Assembly: GCA_019119975.1 (NCBI GenBank)
Contig: DWVZ01000164.1
Coordinates: 1 to 38,168 of the forward strand
Origin: Candidatus Blautia merdavium
Lineage (GTDB): Bacteria > Bacillota > Clostridia > Lachnospirales > Lachnospiraceae
DNA length: 38,168 nt
Direction of reading: 5' to 3'
Both the position numbers and the translations under genes were made by a program. Under the pieces are notes generated by a model. The model did not search any database, was not told the DNA's origin, and saw nothing but the letters and a program-made list of their open reading frames with translations. Shown here piece after piece: positions 8,811 through 18,341 of the stretch (positions are counted from its first letter, which is position 1; each line of letters starts with the position of its first letter).

Positions 8811-8843
8811 GTAGAAAGTCCTCCTTCTCTTTTTCCTCTCTTC

Positions 8844-9809
8844 TTATTCTTTTACTGCGCCTACTGTCAGTCCGTTGACGAAATATCTCTGGAAGAACGG
8901 GTAAGCGAAAATAATCGGCAGTGTGGAAATAACCACGATCGCCATCTTGATGGTCTCTTTTGGCAGGTTGGCAGCCGCCTGGATGCCTTCCACACCCATC
9001 ATGGATTTATTGCTGGCAAGCCAGTCAATGGAGTTCTGGATCTGGATCATCAGGAACTGTAAGGGAACCCAGGATTTGTCATCAATGTACATCAGGGCAT
9101 TGAACCAGTCGTTCCAGTATCCCAGTGTCAAAAACAGCCCGATGGTTGCCAGACCCGGCATTGCCATGGGAATGACGATCTTAAAGAACAGCTTCCACTC
9201 AGACGCGCCGTCGATCTTGGCAGATTCTACTACCGCATCCGGGATACTGGTCTTAAAGAAGGTCCTTAACACAATGACGTTAAAGGAGTTCATACACAGG
9301 GGCAGGATCAGCGCCCACACGGAATTCTTTAACATCAGCACCTTGGTCATAACCAGGTAGTTGGCGATCATACCGCCGGAAAACAGCATGGGCACGGTAA
9401 TGACCTTGGTAAAGAAGGAACGGAATGCATAAGTCTTTCTGGAAAGGGCATATGCATAAGTTCCGATCAGCAGAAGTCCCAGCAGGGTTCCCACTACGGT
9501 TACCAGGATGGTGACGCCATAGCTCTTTAAGATATTCTGTCCGGCGCTTACGATGTATTCGTACGCGTACAGGCTCCATTTCTCCGGTATGAAGCGATAG
9601 CCGTTCATGGTCAGGGACTGCTCATCTGTAAATGAGATGATGATAACAAAGATAAACGGGATCACACACAAAAGGGATAAGACAGACAGGATGATGTTAA
9701 ACAGTACATTGGTGGGTTTCTTGATCTTATTCCATTCGCACTGCTGCTCTTCCAGTTTCTGAAGCTGTTTCTCTTTTGCACGTTCTTTTCTTCTTTCAGC
9801 AAATGACAT
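8844..9809 (-). CDS. Carbohydrate ABC transporter permease, MalG/LplC-like
   Basis: A 321-residue inner-membrane permease with a charged, possibly coiled N-terminal tail (about 1-30, rich in Lys/Glu/Arg) and about six membrane helices. The first helix is ILSVLSLLCVIPFIFVIII. The EAA loop that contacts the ATPase is visible as VESAKIDGASEWKLFFKIVIP, about residues 195-215. It forms a heterodimer with the permease encoded just upstream. It ends 33 bases before the binding-protein gene. An AGGAG site stands about 11 bases before the ATG, somewhat far, so translation may be partly coupled. Confidence 0.93.
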   Translation of the reverse strand: MSFAERRKERAKEKQLQKLEEQQCEWNKIKKPTNVLFNIILSVLSLLCVIPFIFVIIISFTDEQSLTMNGYRFIPEKWSLYAYEYIVSAGQNILKSYGVTILVTVVGTLLGLLLIGTYAYALSRKTYAFRSFFTKVITVPMLFSGGMIANYLVMTKVLMLKNSVWALILPLCMNSFNVIVLRTFFKTSIPDAVVESAKIDGASEWKLFFKIVIPMAMPGLATIGLFLTLGYWNDWFNALMYIDDKSWVPLQFLMIQIQNSIDWLASNKSMMGVEGIQAAANLPKETIKMAIVVISTLPIIFAYPFFQRYFVNGLTVGAVKE

Positions 9810-9829
9810 TTCTGTACTTATCTCCTTTC

Positions 9830-10780
9830 CTAGAATAATGCGTTGTCTGCGTCGATCTTGGATACCAGTTTATTGGCTCCCATGATCATGATGAATCCTA
9901 CCACAGACTGGAACAGGGCTGCTGCTGAGCTCATACCGATCTCTCCGTTGGTCTGCAGCGCACGGAAGATGTAGGTATCCAATACATTGGTCACCGGATA
10001 CAGCGGACCGGAGTTCATCGGCAGCTGGTAGAACAGACCGAAATCCGCCTTGAAGATGCCGCCCACAGCCATGATCAGCAGGATGGTGATCATTGGTTTC
10101 AGAAGCGGAATGGTAATGTACTTGATCTGCTGCCACTTGGTGGCGCCGTCCAGCACTGCCGCCTCATAGTAAGTCTTGTCAATGCCGCAGATGGAAGCCA
10201 GGTACATAACCGTGTTGTAGCCCATGCCCTTCCACTGGCTCATGAAGATAATGATGAAAGGCCAGAAGCTTTTCTCCGTATACCAGGAAATCCCTTCATG
10301 TCCAAACTGCTGCAGGACTGCGTTGAAATAACCTTTTTCCGGGTTTAAGAAAGCGAATACACAGTAGCTGGCAACAACCCAGGACAGGAAATAGGGAAGA
10401 AACATGGAGCTCTGGTAAACCTTTGCCATTCCCTTATTTCTCAGTTCATTTAAAAGCAGCGCCAGGATGACCGGGATCACAACACCCAGGATGATGAAAG
10501 TAAGATTATATAAGATCGTGTTGCGCAGAATAATCCAGGCATCACCGCTGCTGAACAGGAATTTGAAGTTGTCAAAGCCTACAAATTCACTGGTGATCAG
10601 ACTTTCAAAGAATCCTCCTGACAGCCTGTATCTCTTAAAAGCAACTAAAATACCGAACAGCGGCAGATAGGCAAATAAGAAGAACCAGACCGCACCAGGA
10701 GCGCTTAAGAGCAGCAGTTCCTTGTTTGTCTTTAAGCGTGTGACAAAACCGACTTGTTTTGCCTTATCTTTTCTTTTCAC
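9830..10780 (-). CDS. Carbohydrate ABC transporter permease, MalF/LplB-like
   Basis: A 316-residue permease with about six membrane helices, the first at about residues 25-47 (APGAVWFFLFAYLPLFGILVAF). The EAA loop is visible as YYEAAVLDGATKWQQIKYI. It is the first gene of the transporter unit and pairs with the MalG-like permease 20 bases downstream. The start codon is GTG at 10778-10780, with AAAGGAGG about eight bases upstream. Regulation is probably through the activator-type promoter in the 245 bases before it. Confidence 0.93.
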   Translation of the reverse strand: MKRKDKAKQVGFVTRLKTNKELLLLSAPGAVWFFLFAYLPLFGILVAFKRYRLSGGFFESLITSEFVGFDNFKFLFSSGDAWIILRNTILYNLTFIILGVVIPVILALLLNELRNKGMAKVYQSSMFLPYFLSWVVASYCVFAFLNPEKGYFNAVLQQFGHEGISWYTEKSFWPFIIIFMSQWKGMGYNTVMYLASICGIDKTYYEAAVLDGATKWQQIKYITIPLLKPMITILLIMAVGGIFKADFGLFYQLPMNSGPLYPVTNVLDTYIFRALQTNGEIGMSSAAALFQSVVGFIMIMGANKLVSKIDADNALF

Positions 10781-10849
10781 TTGGTTACCTCCTTTTTCTG
10801 CACGTTTTTAACTGCCGGCATGTTATCTTTTCGTGCTTTCTCTTTACAC

Positions 10850-10884
10850 CCTATACTATACTGGAAAGACTGCACAAATCCTAG
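10850..10884 (-). promoter_or_regulatory. Promoter of the mannoside ABC/GH2 operon with shared activator motif
   Basis: On the minus strand TTGTGC (10872-10877) and TATAGG (10850-10855) are 16 bases apart, a weak promoter. The -35 box lies inside TGCACAAATCCTAG (plus strand, 10871-10884), which recurs almost identically before the GH38 gene. GACTAG also occurs twice on the minus strand here, 34 bases apart (10881-10886 and 10915-10920). A poor -35 overlapped by a repeated motif fits activation by the AraC-type regulator encoded just upstream. Confidence 0.55.
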
Positions 10885-10928
10885 TCGAAAACTTCCAGTT
10901 TTATTGTAATTTTTCTAGTCCCCTTTCC

Positions 10929-10998
10929 AAAAAAAGTGGACAAATTCCGCTGGAAAAAATTCAGGAAAATAGAATTTTTCCACTTGCAGAATCTGTCC
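10929..10998 (-). terminator. Intrinsic terminator after response regulator gene
   Basis: On the minus strand an outer 10-base stem (GGACAGATTC with GAATTTGTCC, one G-U pair) encloses a second A/T-rich stem (TGGAAAAATTC with GAATTTTTTCCA). A run of seven T residues follows (10929-10935). It ends the GH38-DUF624-kinase-regulator unit just before the promoter of the transporter unit. Confidence 0.78.
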
Positions 10999-11025
10999 GC
11001 TCTGTTTTTTTTGCTGTTTTAGTTT

Positions 11026-12552
11026 TTAATATTTTTTCATGTTCCTCAGAGACGCCGGGGACACCCCGTAGCACTGCTTGAACTTCCGGTAAAAATAGCT
11101 GGTGTCCGGGTACCCTACTTCTCTTGCAATGTCGTTGATCTTCATATTGGTATTCAGGATCAGGTCTTTTGCTATGCTGTTCTTGATATTGCTTAAATAC
11201 TGAGCAAAGGAACAGCCTGCTTCTTTCTGGAAAATCTGTCCCAGATAGGAAGCGTTCATATGGTATTTGTACGACAGGGTTTTTAAATTCATATCTTCCC
11301 GATAATTCTTCTGCACTTCTGCCATGATCTGCTTCACCACCGGGGTGTACTGGGAATCCTCCGTATGCAGATAAGTAATGATCTCCGTGATCTCAGAGAT
11401 AAAGATGGTCTTTAATCCGAAGATATCGTCTGCCTGGTAGATCTTCTCGATCATATCCGAAAGGTCCTGCAGATTCCTGGACTGGGCAAGCTTGTACTCT
11501 GCCTTGATCTCCTGGAGAAGGATGGCGATCTTCAGGGAAATCTGATAGAGCACATCCACACTGACCTGGGACTTCAGATTGTTAATGAACAGATCTTCGA
11601 TATAGTTTAAGGCGCCGTCCTTATCCTTTTTCAGGATCAGCTTTCTCAGGAGCGCTTCGTCTATGACCACATCCCCGGACTTCCTGTCCTTGATATGAGC
11701 TTCATTGATACAGCTGCCGTATCCCTCCAGCATCCGGTATTTCTGCAGCTTCATACTCATCTTGTATCCCTGCGCCAGCTCCTCATAATCCCGGATGGGA
11801 CCGCTTACCGTGATAAAGCTCATGATCCCGTAATCGCTCTCCAGCCGGTCCTGGAAATCCCTGCACGCCTCCAGGATCTCCTCTTCTTTCTCTTCACTCT
11901 CTCCGTATAAGAGAAGGAACAGCGTATCCGGCGCCAGATAGATGGTCTTGCTCCTCTGCTCCCAGTGCTGGAGCTTGCGCAGGATCTCATTGATCCCGTC
12001 CCTGCCTTCCAGGGTGCCGGTGTCAATCTTCATCACTCCGCAGAAGACCTGCTCTTCTTCCTGTATCTGGGGCAGCATCCGGTACATCTCCTGTGCCTCT
12101 TCTTTGCTCATCTTTCCTTTGAGCAGCTTATGCCAGCCGATCTTATCCTCCATGCTGCCCGCATCCTTCCGGTCAATCTCCTCCAGACGCAGGGCTGCCC
12201 GCACCAGGGTGTCTTTTAACTTTTCTTCATCAATGGGCTTTAGAATATACTCCTCCACATCCAGCTTCAGCGCGGTCCTGGCATACTCAAATTCATCATA
12301 GCCGGAGAGGATGATGCAGCGGGTCCTGGGGCTGATCCGGCGTACCTCCCGGATCAGATCCAGCCCGTTCATCAGCGGCATCTCCACATCTGTCACCAGG
12401 ATATCTGCCGGATCCTCCTGGAATTTCTCCAAAGCTTCTTTTCCGTTGTGTGCCATGGCAGACACTGTCATGGCGATCTCTTCCCAGTCTATGATGCAGC
12501 GGATCCCCTGCAGGATAAATTCTTCATCTTCAACTAACATGACCTTCTTCAT
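11026..12552 (-). CDS. YesN-type response regulator, REC plus AraC/XylS DNA-binding domain
   Basis: A 508-residue response regulator. The receiver domain has the acidic pair E8-D9, phosphorylation site D55 in VTDVEMP, S83 and K105 in LKPID. A long middle region follows (about 125-400). The C-terminus is an AraC-type double helix-turn-helix (from about 410; ASYLGQIFQKEAG and INDIAREVGYPDTSYFYRKFK). The start overlaps the last 23 bases of the sensor kinase gene, so the pair is translated together. It is the last gene of the GH38 unit and ends in a terminator. It probably activates its own unit and the transporter unit, whose promoters share a motif. The ligand is inferred to be a mannose-containing oligosaccharide sensed by the partner kinase. 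Confidence 0.93.
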   Translation of the reverse strand: MKKVMLVEDEEFILQGIRCIIDWEEIAMTVSAMAHNGKEALEKFQEDPADILVTDVEMPLMNGLDLIREVRRISPRTRCIILSGYDEFEYARTALKLDVEEYILKPIDEEKLKDTLVRAALRLEEIDRKDAGSMEDKIGWHKLLKGKMSKEEAQEMYRMLPQIQEEEQVFCGVMKIDTGTLEGRDGINEILRKLQHWEQRSKTIYLAPDTLFLLLYGESEEKEEEILEACRDFQDRLESDYGIMSFITVSGPIRDYEELAQGYKMSMKLQKYRMLEGYGSCINEAHIKDRKSGDVVIDEALLRKLILKKDKDGALNYIEDLFINNLKSQVSVDVLYQISLKIAILLQEIKAEYKLAQSRNLQDLSDMIEKIYQADDIFGLKTIFISEITEIITYLHTEDSQYTPVVKQIMAEVQKNYREDMNLKTLSYKYHMNASYLGQIFQKEAGCSFAQYLSNIKNSIAKDLILNTNMKINDIAREVGYPDTSYFYRKFKQCYGVSPASLRNMKKY

Positions 12553-14248
12553 GTGCTTTCCCCTCTTCTATCTTAATGGTTACTTTCACCAGCAGACCCT
12601 CTGGTTTTGCTGCCTCGATAGAAATGCCGTATTCCTCACCATAGACTGCTTTGATCCTCCGGTTCACATTGGAGATACCGATGCTTTTCTTCTCCGTCTG
12701 CTCTTCCCGGTTTTCCCTAAGCTCCTGATTCTTTTTCTCCATGTCTTCTGCTTTCATGCCTACTCCGTTGTCCTGTACATACAGTTCCAGCCGGTCCTGC
12801 TGTCTCCTTGCCCGGATGGTCACCCGGTTGTCCTGCCTGGTCCGGTCAATGCCGTGGACGAAATAATTTTCGATGATCGGCTGGAGCACGAACTTGATGA
12901 TAGGGGTGCCCAGAAGCTCCACCGGACACTCCACCTGGGACTGAAACTGCCCCTGATACCGGTATTCAAAAAGTTCCAGATACTGCTTGCAGTAATCCAG
13001 CTCCTGCCCCAGGGTGATCACATCTGCTTCCTTTAACTGGCTGCGGAACAGCGTCACCATACTGTAGAGCATTTTTCCCACTTCTCTGTCCCCGTTGCAG
13101 ATGGCTTTCATGCGGATCGCCTCCAGGGTATTGTAGAGGAAATGGGGATTGATCTGACTCTGAAGCGCCTGCATTTGGGCATTCTTCCGCTCAATCTCTG
13201 CCAGATAGCTTTTCTGGATATAGAGCTGCAGCCTGCTGCACATCTCATTGAAATTCTCTGAGATCATATCCAGTTCATCGCCTCTCTTCTGATACTTTAA
13301 CCGTACGGACAGATCTCCGGTCGTGACCTGGTTCATCGCCCCCAGGATCAAATCTACTCTCCCGGTCAGGCGCCTGACATAATAACCGATGCAGACAATC
13401 CCGATCACTGCCGCCAGCACCCCTGCGCCCAGGATCGCTGACAGGGTGGGCAGGGAAAGCCCCGCCGCCTTGTCTCTTTCCAGAAAGGCATAAATCTGGT
13501 ACTCCTGGGCATTCTCCCGGAGCACGTAATACGCGTCATCCTTTATGACCTCCATCAGGTCTTCTCCTGCGCTCTGATAAACTGCTGTATCGTAATTCAG
13601 CGTCACGGCAAGATTTCCATAGTCCACAGACTGCTCCAGCTCTTCAAAGGCATCCTTTCCCTCAAAGGTAAAGATGATATTTCCCACCTGATTCATACTG
13701 GAAGGATCGTTGATCTCCCGCACTACGGTGATCTTCCCTTCCTCCCCGTATTGTCCCTGGTCGATCTGCTGCCTGCGCATCCCCCCATCTTTGCCCGGGT
13801 GGAAAATATTCTGAGGATAGCATTCGGTCAGCTCCATGTCACTGTATGCCAGAAGCTCCACCTTCTCCAGTTCCCTGTATGCCTGGAAAGCTTCTCCCAC
13901 CATGTTGTGGATGCCTTTGTAGGCATAGCTTTTGGAGGCGGAGTAGCGGTCCAGACTGAAATTCTGGTAGGATTCCGGATCCAGGGAAAAATACGCCAGC
14001 AAGTCGTCCAGCTCTGAAGAAGACCGGTACAGGTCCTGATACAGGTAGTCCGCCCGCTGGATCATCTCCTCCACATAGTCCACCGCCTCCGCGCATGCCC
14101 AGTCCAGCTCGCTCTCATTTGTCAGCAGCACCCGCCTTCTGGAAGCGGATATAAAGTACGCCACTAAAGCTGCCACAATACACAGTACAATGACGGTATA
14201 AGTCCAAAACAGTTTGCGGTAAAGCTGCATGGGCTTTTTCTTTTCCAT
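12530..14248 (-). CDS. YesM-type sensor histidine kinase
   Basis: A membrane histidine kinase of 572 residues. It has a first helix (about 12-32), an extracellular sensor domain of roughly 220 residues, a second helix near AGVLAAVIGIVCIGYYV, a HAMP domain (RLTGRVDLILGAMNQV), the phospho-acceptor H369 in SQINPHFLYNTL and an ATPase domain with QPIIENYFVHG and DNGVG. The ATG at 14246-14248 has AGAAGGA upstream. A second ATG 14 codons earlier (14288-14290) overlaps the DUF624 stop as ATGA and would give 586 residues; either may be used. Its gene follows DUF624, a common partner of these kinases. It presumably senses the imported glycan. Confidence 0.92.
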   Translation of the reverse strand: MEKKKPMQLYRKLFWTYTVIVLCIVAALVAYFISASRRRVLLTNESELDWACAEAVDYVEEMIQRADYLYQDLYRSSSELDDLLAYFSLDPESYQNFSLDRYSASKSYAYKGIHNMVGEAFQAYRELEKVELLAYSDMELTECYPQNIFHPGKDGGMRRQQIDQGQYGEEGKITVVREINDPSSMNQVGNIIFTFEGKDAFEELEQSVDYGNLAVTLNYDTAVYQSAGEDLMEVIKDDAYYVLRENAQEYQIYAFLERDKAAGLSLPTLSAILGAGVLAAVIGIVCIGYYVRRLTGRVDLILGAMNQVTTGDLSVRLKYQKRGDELDMISENFNEMCSRLQLYIQKSYLAEIERKNAQMQALQSQINPHFLYNTLEAIRMKAICNGDREVGKMLYSMVTLFRSQLKEADVITLGQELDYCKQYLELFEYRYQGQFQSQVECPVELLGTPIIKFVLQPIIENYFVHGIDRTRQDNRVTIRARRQQDRLELYVQDNGVGMKAEDMEKKNQELRENREEQTEKKSIGISNVNRRIKAVYGEEYGISIEAAKPEGLLVKVTIKIEEGKAHEEGHVS

Positions 14249-14286
14249 CTCATTCCTTCTTTCCCAAAGTACGGCAAAAAGAGAGC

Positions 14287-14961
14287 TCATGAACGGCTCT
14301 CTTCCATTGCTCTTTGTATTTTCTGATGCATAAATACTACCACAAATCCATAGATACTGGCAATAAATAAGATGAACGTTCCTGCTTTGATCTCCAGCAG
14401 CATTAAGATCACTGCCAGCATGGCAGTATTGCCCAGAGTATTCACCGGGCGGGTGATGGTAAGCACCACCGCTCCCTTTACAATATCCCGGACTCCCATC
14501 TCATATCTGGATGCCAGAAGGTATAGATTCGGCGTCATCAAAATCGTGCCCACAAACAGCACCAGGAAAACGATCATCAGCGGAAGCACCGGCATCTGCA
14601 CGGCAAAAAATTCCACATTGGTCCAGAATACCAGAATGGCTGCCGCCTGCACTGCCGCCACTGCCAGCTTCCTGCCCCAGCAGTCTGTGTACCCGGTCCT
14701 GTAATCCTTCCACGCAGCAGTGTCTGTGTGATGCAGGACCCGGTTCATGGAAAAGAACACGCCGCACAGCGCCGGTCCCGCAAACACCGCACAGACCAGA
14801 AACAGCGGCAGATAAGTGCGCACCTGGGAAATCCCCACGAACAGGAAAAACAGCAATACCGGTAAATTACTGATCAAAAAGAAGAAATTGATCTTTAAAA
14901 AATATAGGATCCTGTCACAGGCATTTAAAATTTTTTCGATATTTAAAATCTCGCCCAGCAT
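14287..14961 (-). CDS. DUF624 (YesL-like) membrane protein
   Basis: A 224-residue membrane protein with about five hydrophobic helices (for example INFFFLISNLPVLLFFLFVG near residues 23-42 and MPVLPLMIVFLVLFVGTILM further on). This is the DUF624 family, found beside YesMN two-component systems and carbohydrate ABC transporters in Firmicutes; its biochemical role is not known. The ATG at 14959-14961 is chosen because GGAGG lies seven bases before it. A start 20 codons earlier has no good ribosome site. The stop overlaps an upstream ATG of the kinase gene by four bases, so the two are likely coupled. A role as accessory protein to the kinase or transporter is only inferred. Confidence 0.85.
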   Translation of the reverse strand: MLGEILNIEKILNACDRILYFLKINFFFLISNLPVLLFFLFVGISQVRTYLPLFLVCAVFAGPALCGVFFSMNRVLHHTDTAAWKDYRTGYTDCWGRKLAVAAVQAAAILVFWTNVEFFAVQMPVLPLMIVFLVLFVGTILMTPNLYLLASRYEMGVRDIVKGAVVLTITRPVNTLGNTAMLAVILMLLEIKAGTFILFIASIYGFVVVFMHQKIQRAMEESRS

Positions 14962-15022
14962 GGCGCTGCCTCCTTTTCTTTCTTCCTCCGGACAGGCGCT
15001 GTTTTCCTTTTGCGTCTGCATT

Positions 15023-15133
15023 TCATATTCCGCTTTCTCGCCGCCTCTTCAGCAATGCCTTTTCTGTACTGCTTGATTCTGCAATGTTTGTTTCCGCAAT
15101 TTCCTTTTTGCTGCTTGGATTCTGCATTGCCAT
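15023..15133 (-). CDS. Possible 36-residue small protein
   Basis: The 254 bases between the GH38 stop and the DUF624 start hold a small open frame starting ATG GCA ATG, with AGAGGA six bases before the first ATG. The product would be hydrophilic and charged, rich in Ser, Glu and Lys, and end in KRRRESGI. It contains a near-direct repeat, CAATGCAGAATCCAAGCAG and CATTGCAGAATCAAGCAG, about 50 bases apart. Other frames here are also open, and no family is recognisable. It may be a real small protein, a translational spacer or chance. Confidence 0.2.
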   Translation of the reverse strand: MAMQNPSSKKEIAETNIAESSSTEKALLKRRRESGI

Positions 15134-15215
15134 TCCTCTGCACTTCTTGTCATGATCCTTCTTGGGTGTTTCTGCATCGGCGTCTTTTGAGCCTGCCCGG
15201 AGTGTTTTTTATATT

Positions 15216-18200
15216 CTATAATTCAAATACAATGGTTTTAATTTCGTAAGGATGAAGTTTCAGCACAACTCCGTCGTTTCTGAAGTCTTCCACGGGACGT
15301 TCCCTCAGATCGCTTTCTGCCCAGGCTTTGAACGGGAAGGAAGGTGTGACCTCCACCTGCTGGCTGGAACCTGCAAAGTCGTGGAAGCGGACAACCAGAT
15401 ATTTTCCATCCTCTGATTTCTTCACTGCGTCGATCTCTACCTGTGCGTTGTCCACGGTAAAGAAGCTTCCGCTTTCTTCCTTCTCAGCTCCCGCGAACAC
15501 GTCCATAGGATTGTTCAAGGCATAAGCTTCTTCTACTACTTTACCTTCCACCAGGTCACCGGTGTGGGGAAGCAGTGAGTAAGTAAACTCATGTCTGCCC
15601 AGATCCTGGATGTGATCCGGCTGCAGACCAGAACGGAGCAGAGAGATCCGCATCACATTGTCCTTGATGTCATAGCCGTATTTGCAGTCATTTAACAGGG
15701 CAACCCCGTAATTTCTCTCAGACAGGTCTGCGAACCGGTGTCCCACAGACTCAAATCTCGCCTGATCCCAGCTGGTGTTCCAGTGGTTCGGACGGCGTAC
15801 ATTTCCATACTGGATATCATAGGTTGCGAAAGTGCTTCTGATATCTACGGTGAAGGCTGCCTTTAAGAGCTGCTGTCTTTCTTTCCAGTCTACATCGGTC
15901 TTAAAGTCGATTCTTCGGTCTGTGCCATAAAGGGTCATATCCTGCGCGATGACGGTGTTCATATAATTCCACTCCATGTGGATCACCAGCCTTAACGGGC
16001 CGCACTGTGTCACTTCAAACGTCTTTAAATCGGTAACTTCCCGCATCTTCTGCTGATAGAAGATATCAATGTCCCAGGCATCATTGTCAATGGGCTTGTC
16101 CTCGAACATCTGCAGCACATTACCTCTCTCACCTGCTGCCAATACCTCTCTCGCGCAGGTCTTGTCATACAGACGGCTGATCTGACCGTAATCATTCAGG
16201 GAGATGGAATAAAACGGTGTCTCGATGTTTCTTCCGTTTACTGTAAAGACGCTGTTCTCTTCCTGTGCCTCTCCCTTTTTCAGGTAAATGGTCTTGTGTC
16301 CCATTGCCGGAACCGGACCTGCCTGGACATAGCTTACGCCTTCTGCTTTCTGGGAAGCCAATACCTTGCCGCAGGCATCTGTGTAAATGCCGTCCTCTTC
16401 ACAGGGAACTGCCACGATCTCATCTAACTCCCAGCCGGAAGCATTGTAGACAGTAAAGCTGTTTTCCTTTTCTTCCAGCGCCTCTGCCCGGTAGTCCGCA
16501 GCCACGGCTTCTCCGATGGCTTTCACCTTCTCATAATCTCTTCTGGAATCCTCATAAACCTCATGGATAGAGGAGCCGGGGATAATGTCGTGGAACTGGT
16601 TGGTCAGAAGCAGTTTCCAGCCTTCGGTAAGCTTCTCCTGCTCTGCCTTTCCTAAACTGCCGGCTTTTACCGCGCCCATGGCTGTGAGCCATTCTGCTTT
16701 TCTGTAGAGCAACTCCATCTTGCGGTTCATCCGTTTGTTATATCCCTGGCTGGTATAGGTTCCTCTGTGATATTCCAGGTACAGTTCTCCGTCCCAGGTA
16801 TGCACGTACTGATCGGTGTTCTTTACATTCTCCTTTAATTTGCGGAAATACTCTCCCGCGGTGGAGGTTTTCAGCTCTGGAAGTCCCGGGATCTTGTCAA
16901 TCCTTCTTCTGGCTTCCAGAAGGTCACGGTTGACGCCGCCGCCGCCGTCTCCGTATCCGTAAGAGATCAGCAGGTCTTTGTTGACCTCTTTCTCACTGTA
17001 GGCGTCCCAGATGCCTTTGACCGTCTTTGGTGTCAGCACTCCGTTGTAGGTGTAGAACCAGGAACCGGGCTGACTGTCCGGTGTGGGAGTGGTAATGAAA
17101 TGGGTCAGCACTTCGGTGCCGTCCATACCTTTCCAGTGGAAGGTGTCGTGGGGCATACGGTTGTACTGGTTCCAGCTGATCTTGGTGGTCATGAACATGT
17201 CGATGCCGGATTTCTTCAGGATCTGGGGAAGCGCCCAGGAATAACCGAAGACATCAGGCAGCCACAGGTATTCCACTTCTTTGCCGAACTCATCTTTGAT
17301 GAATTTGCTTCCGATGAGGATCTGGCGTGTCAGGGATTCCCCGCTGGTCAGGTTGCAGTCGGCTTCTACCCACATACCGCCGTCTACTTCCCAGCGTCCT
17401 TCTTTGATCTTTTTCTTGATCTCTTCATAGATTTCCGGGAAATCTTCTTTTACATATTCGTATAACTGGGGCTGTGTCTGAAGGAAAATATATTCCGGGA
17501 ACATTTCCATCATACGAAGCACGGTAGAGAAAGAACGGGACGCTTTCTCATGGGTATGCTTCAGCCTCCACAGCCATGCCATGTCAATGTGGGTATGACC
17601 CACGCAGCTGACATGAATAGGGGATTTCTTATCCATGGCATTGATCTTTTCATTTAACAGATCGTCTGCCTGGTGTACGGTGTCATAGAACACATCATCT
17701 CCCGGATAAGACCAGTCAATGCAGTGGCACGCCTCATCCAGGGCGATCCTCAGATCGTATTTTGCCGGATTGCCCTCTTCCAGTTCCTGGATGGTCTCTA
17801 AGATCAGAGAGCCCATGTAATAGAAGTCGTCTGCCTTCTCATCCAGCCAGGCAAGAGCTGCCTGATTGATCCTGTGTTCCTGGACTCTTGGCACTCCGCC
17901 GCCTTCCAGACCGGACCAGAGGCGGAAGGTCAGGCTGATGGTCTGTCCGTACAGCTCTTCTGGGAAGAACACTTCCTTGTGGTTCACATCCACGCCCTGG
18001 TATGGCTTTCCATTGATGTAGCACATAGACTCAAAGCCTGAATTATTTCCTGCCCCGGTATTTCCGAAGTCGAAAATCCCCACTGCTCTTTTTCCTTTCC
18101 ACTGCTCGGGAATCTGGATCTCCTTGTGCATCCAGAGATAGCGGTCCCGTCCTGCCCAGCAGTCTCCTGTCTGGATGGTATCCCAGCCGTCAAAGTTTTC

Positions 18201-18341
18201 CGGGACCTGGGGATTGACTACCCCCTGCTCGTCTTCGCATACAGCGAAAGTTTCTAAATTTATCAGATCTCTGTATCTGTAGTTTTTTACTTCTGTGATT
18301 CTGCGGTCTAATTTTCTGTCTGTTAAAAACATCTGTACCAT
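15216..18341 (-). CDS. GH38 alpha-mannosidase
   Basis: A 1041-residue cytoplasmic alpha-mannosidase, the usual length for the bacterial long form. An N-terminal beta domain (about 1-235) precedes the catalytic barrel. The zinc-binding motif GHTHIDMAW has H251 and D253, and the nucleophile is D328 in VEADCN. A further FHDIIPGSSIHEV segment lies near residue 585, and C-terminal beta-sandwich domains fill the rest. It releases alpha-1,2-, 1,3- or 1,6-linked mannose from imported glycans. The ATG at 18339-18341 has AGGAGG five bases upstream. The frame is open 42 codons more, but that part is promoter DNA. It is the first gene of the unit that also encodes DUF624, the sensor kinase and the regulator, so the enzyme and its control are made together. 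Confidence 0.94.
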   Translation of the reverse strand: MVQMFLTDRKLDRRITEVKNYRYRDLINLETFAVCEDEQGVVNPQVPENFDGWDTIQTGDCWAGRDRYLWMHKEIQIPEQWKGKRAVGIFDFGNTGAGNNSGFESMCYINGKPYQGVDVNHKEVFFPEELYGQTISLTFRLWSGLEGGGVPRVQEHRINQAALAWLDEKADDFYYMGSLILETIQELEEGNPAKYDLRIALDEACHCIDWSYPGDDVFYDTVHQADDLLNEKINAMDKKSPIHVSCVGHTHIDMAWLWRLKHTHEKASRSFSTVLRMMEMFPEYIFLQTQPQLYEYVKEDFPEIYEEIKKKIKEGRWEVDGGMWVEADCNLTSGESLTRQILIGSKFIKDEFGKEVEYLWLPDVFGYSWALPQILKKSGIDMFMTTKISWNQYNRMPHDTFHWKGMDGTEVLTHFITTPTPDSQPGSWFYTYNGVLTPKTVKGIWDAYSEKEVNKDLLISYGYGDGGGGVNRDLLEARRRIDKIPGLPELKTSTAGEYFRKLKENVKNTDQYVHTWDGELYLEYHRGTYTSQGYNKRMNRKMELLYRKAEWLTAMGAVKAGSLGKAEQEKLTEGWKLLLTNQFHDIIPGSSIHEVYEDSRRDYEKVKAIGEAVAADYRAEALEEKENSFTVYNASGWELDEIVAVPCEEDGIYTDACGKVLASQKAEGVSYVQAGPVPAMGHKTIYLKKGEAQEENSVFTVNGRNIETPFYSISLNDYGQISRLYDKTCAREVLAAGERGNVLQMFEDKPIDNDAWDIDIFYQQKMREVTDLKTFEVTQCGPLRLVIHMEWNYMNTVIAQDMTLYGTDRRIDFKTDVDWKERQQLLKAAFTVDIRSTFATYDIQYGNVRRPNHWNTSWDQARFESVGHRFADLSERNYGVALLNDCKYGYDIKDNVMRISLLRSGLQPDHIQDLGRHEFTYSLLPHTGDLVEGKVVEEAYALNNPMDVFAGAEKEESGSFFTVDNAQVEIDAVKKSEDGKYLVVRFHDFAGSSQQVEVTPSFPFKAWAESDLRERPVEDFRNDGVVLKLHPYEIKTIVFEL

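Noticed and set aside
7833-9062. Long open frame of 409 codons on the plus strand
   Set aside because: It lies opposite the sugar-binding lipoprotein and permease genes, whose proteins are clearly recognisable. The plus-strand product has no family pattern and an odd Phe/Val/His-rich composition.
14943-15143. 66-codon basic frame overlapping the DUF624 start
   Set aside because: It has no good ribosome site, its Lys/Arg-rich product looks like shifted reading of A/G-rich DNA, and it overlaps the true DUF624 start.
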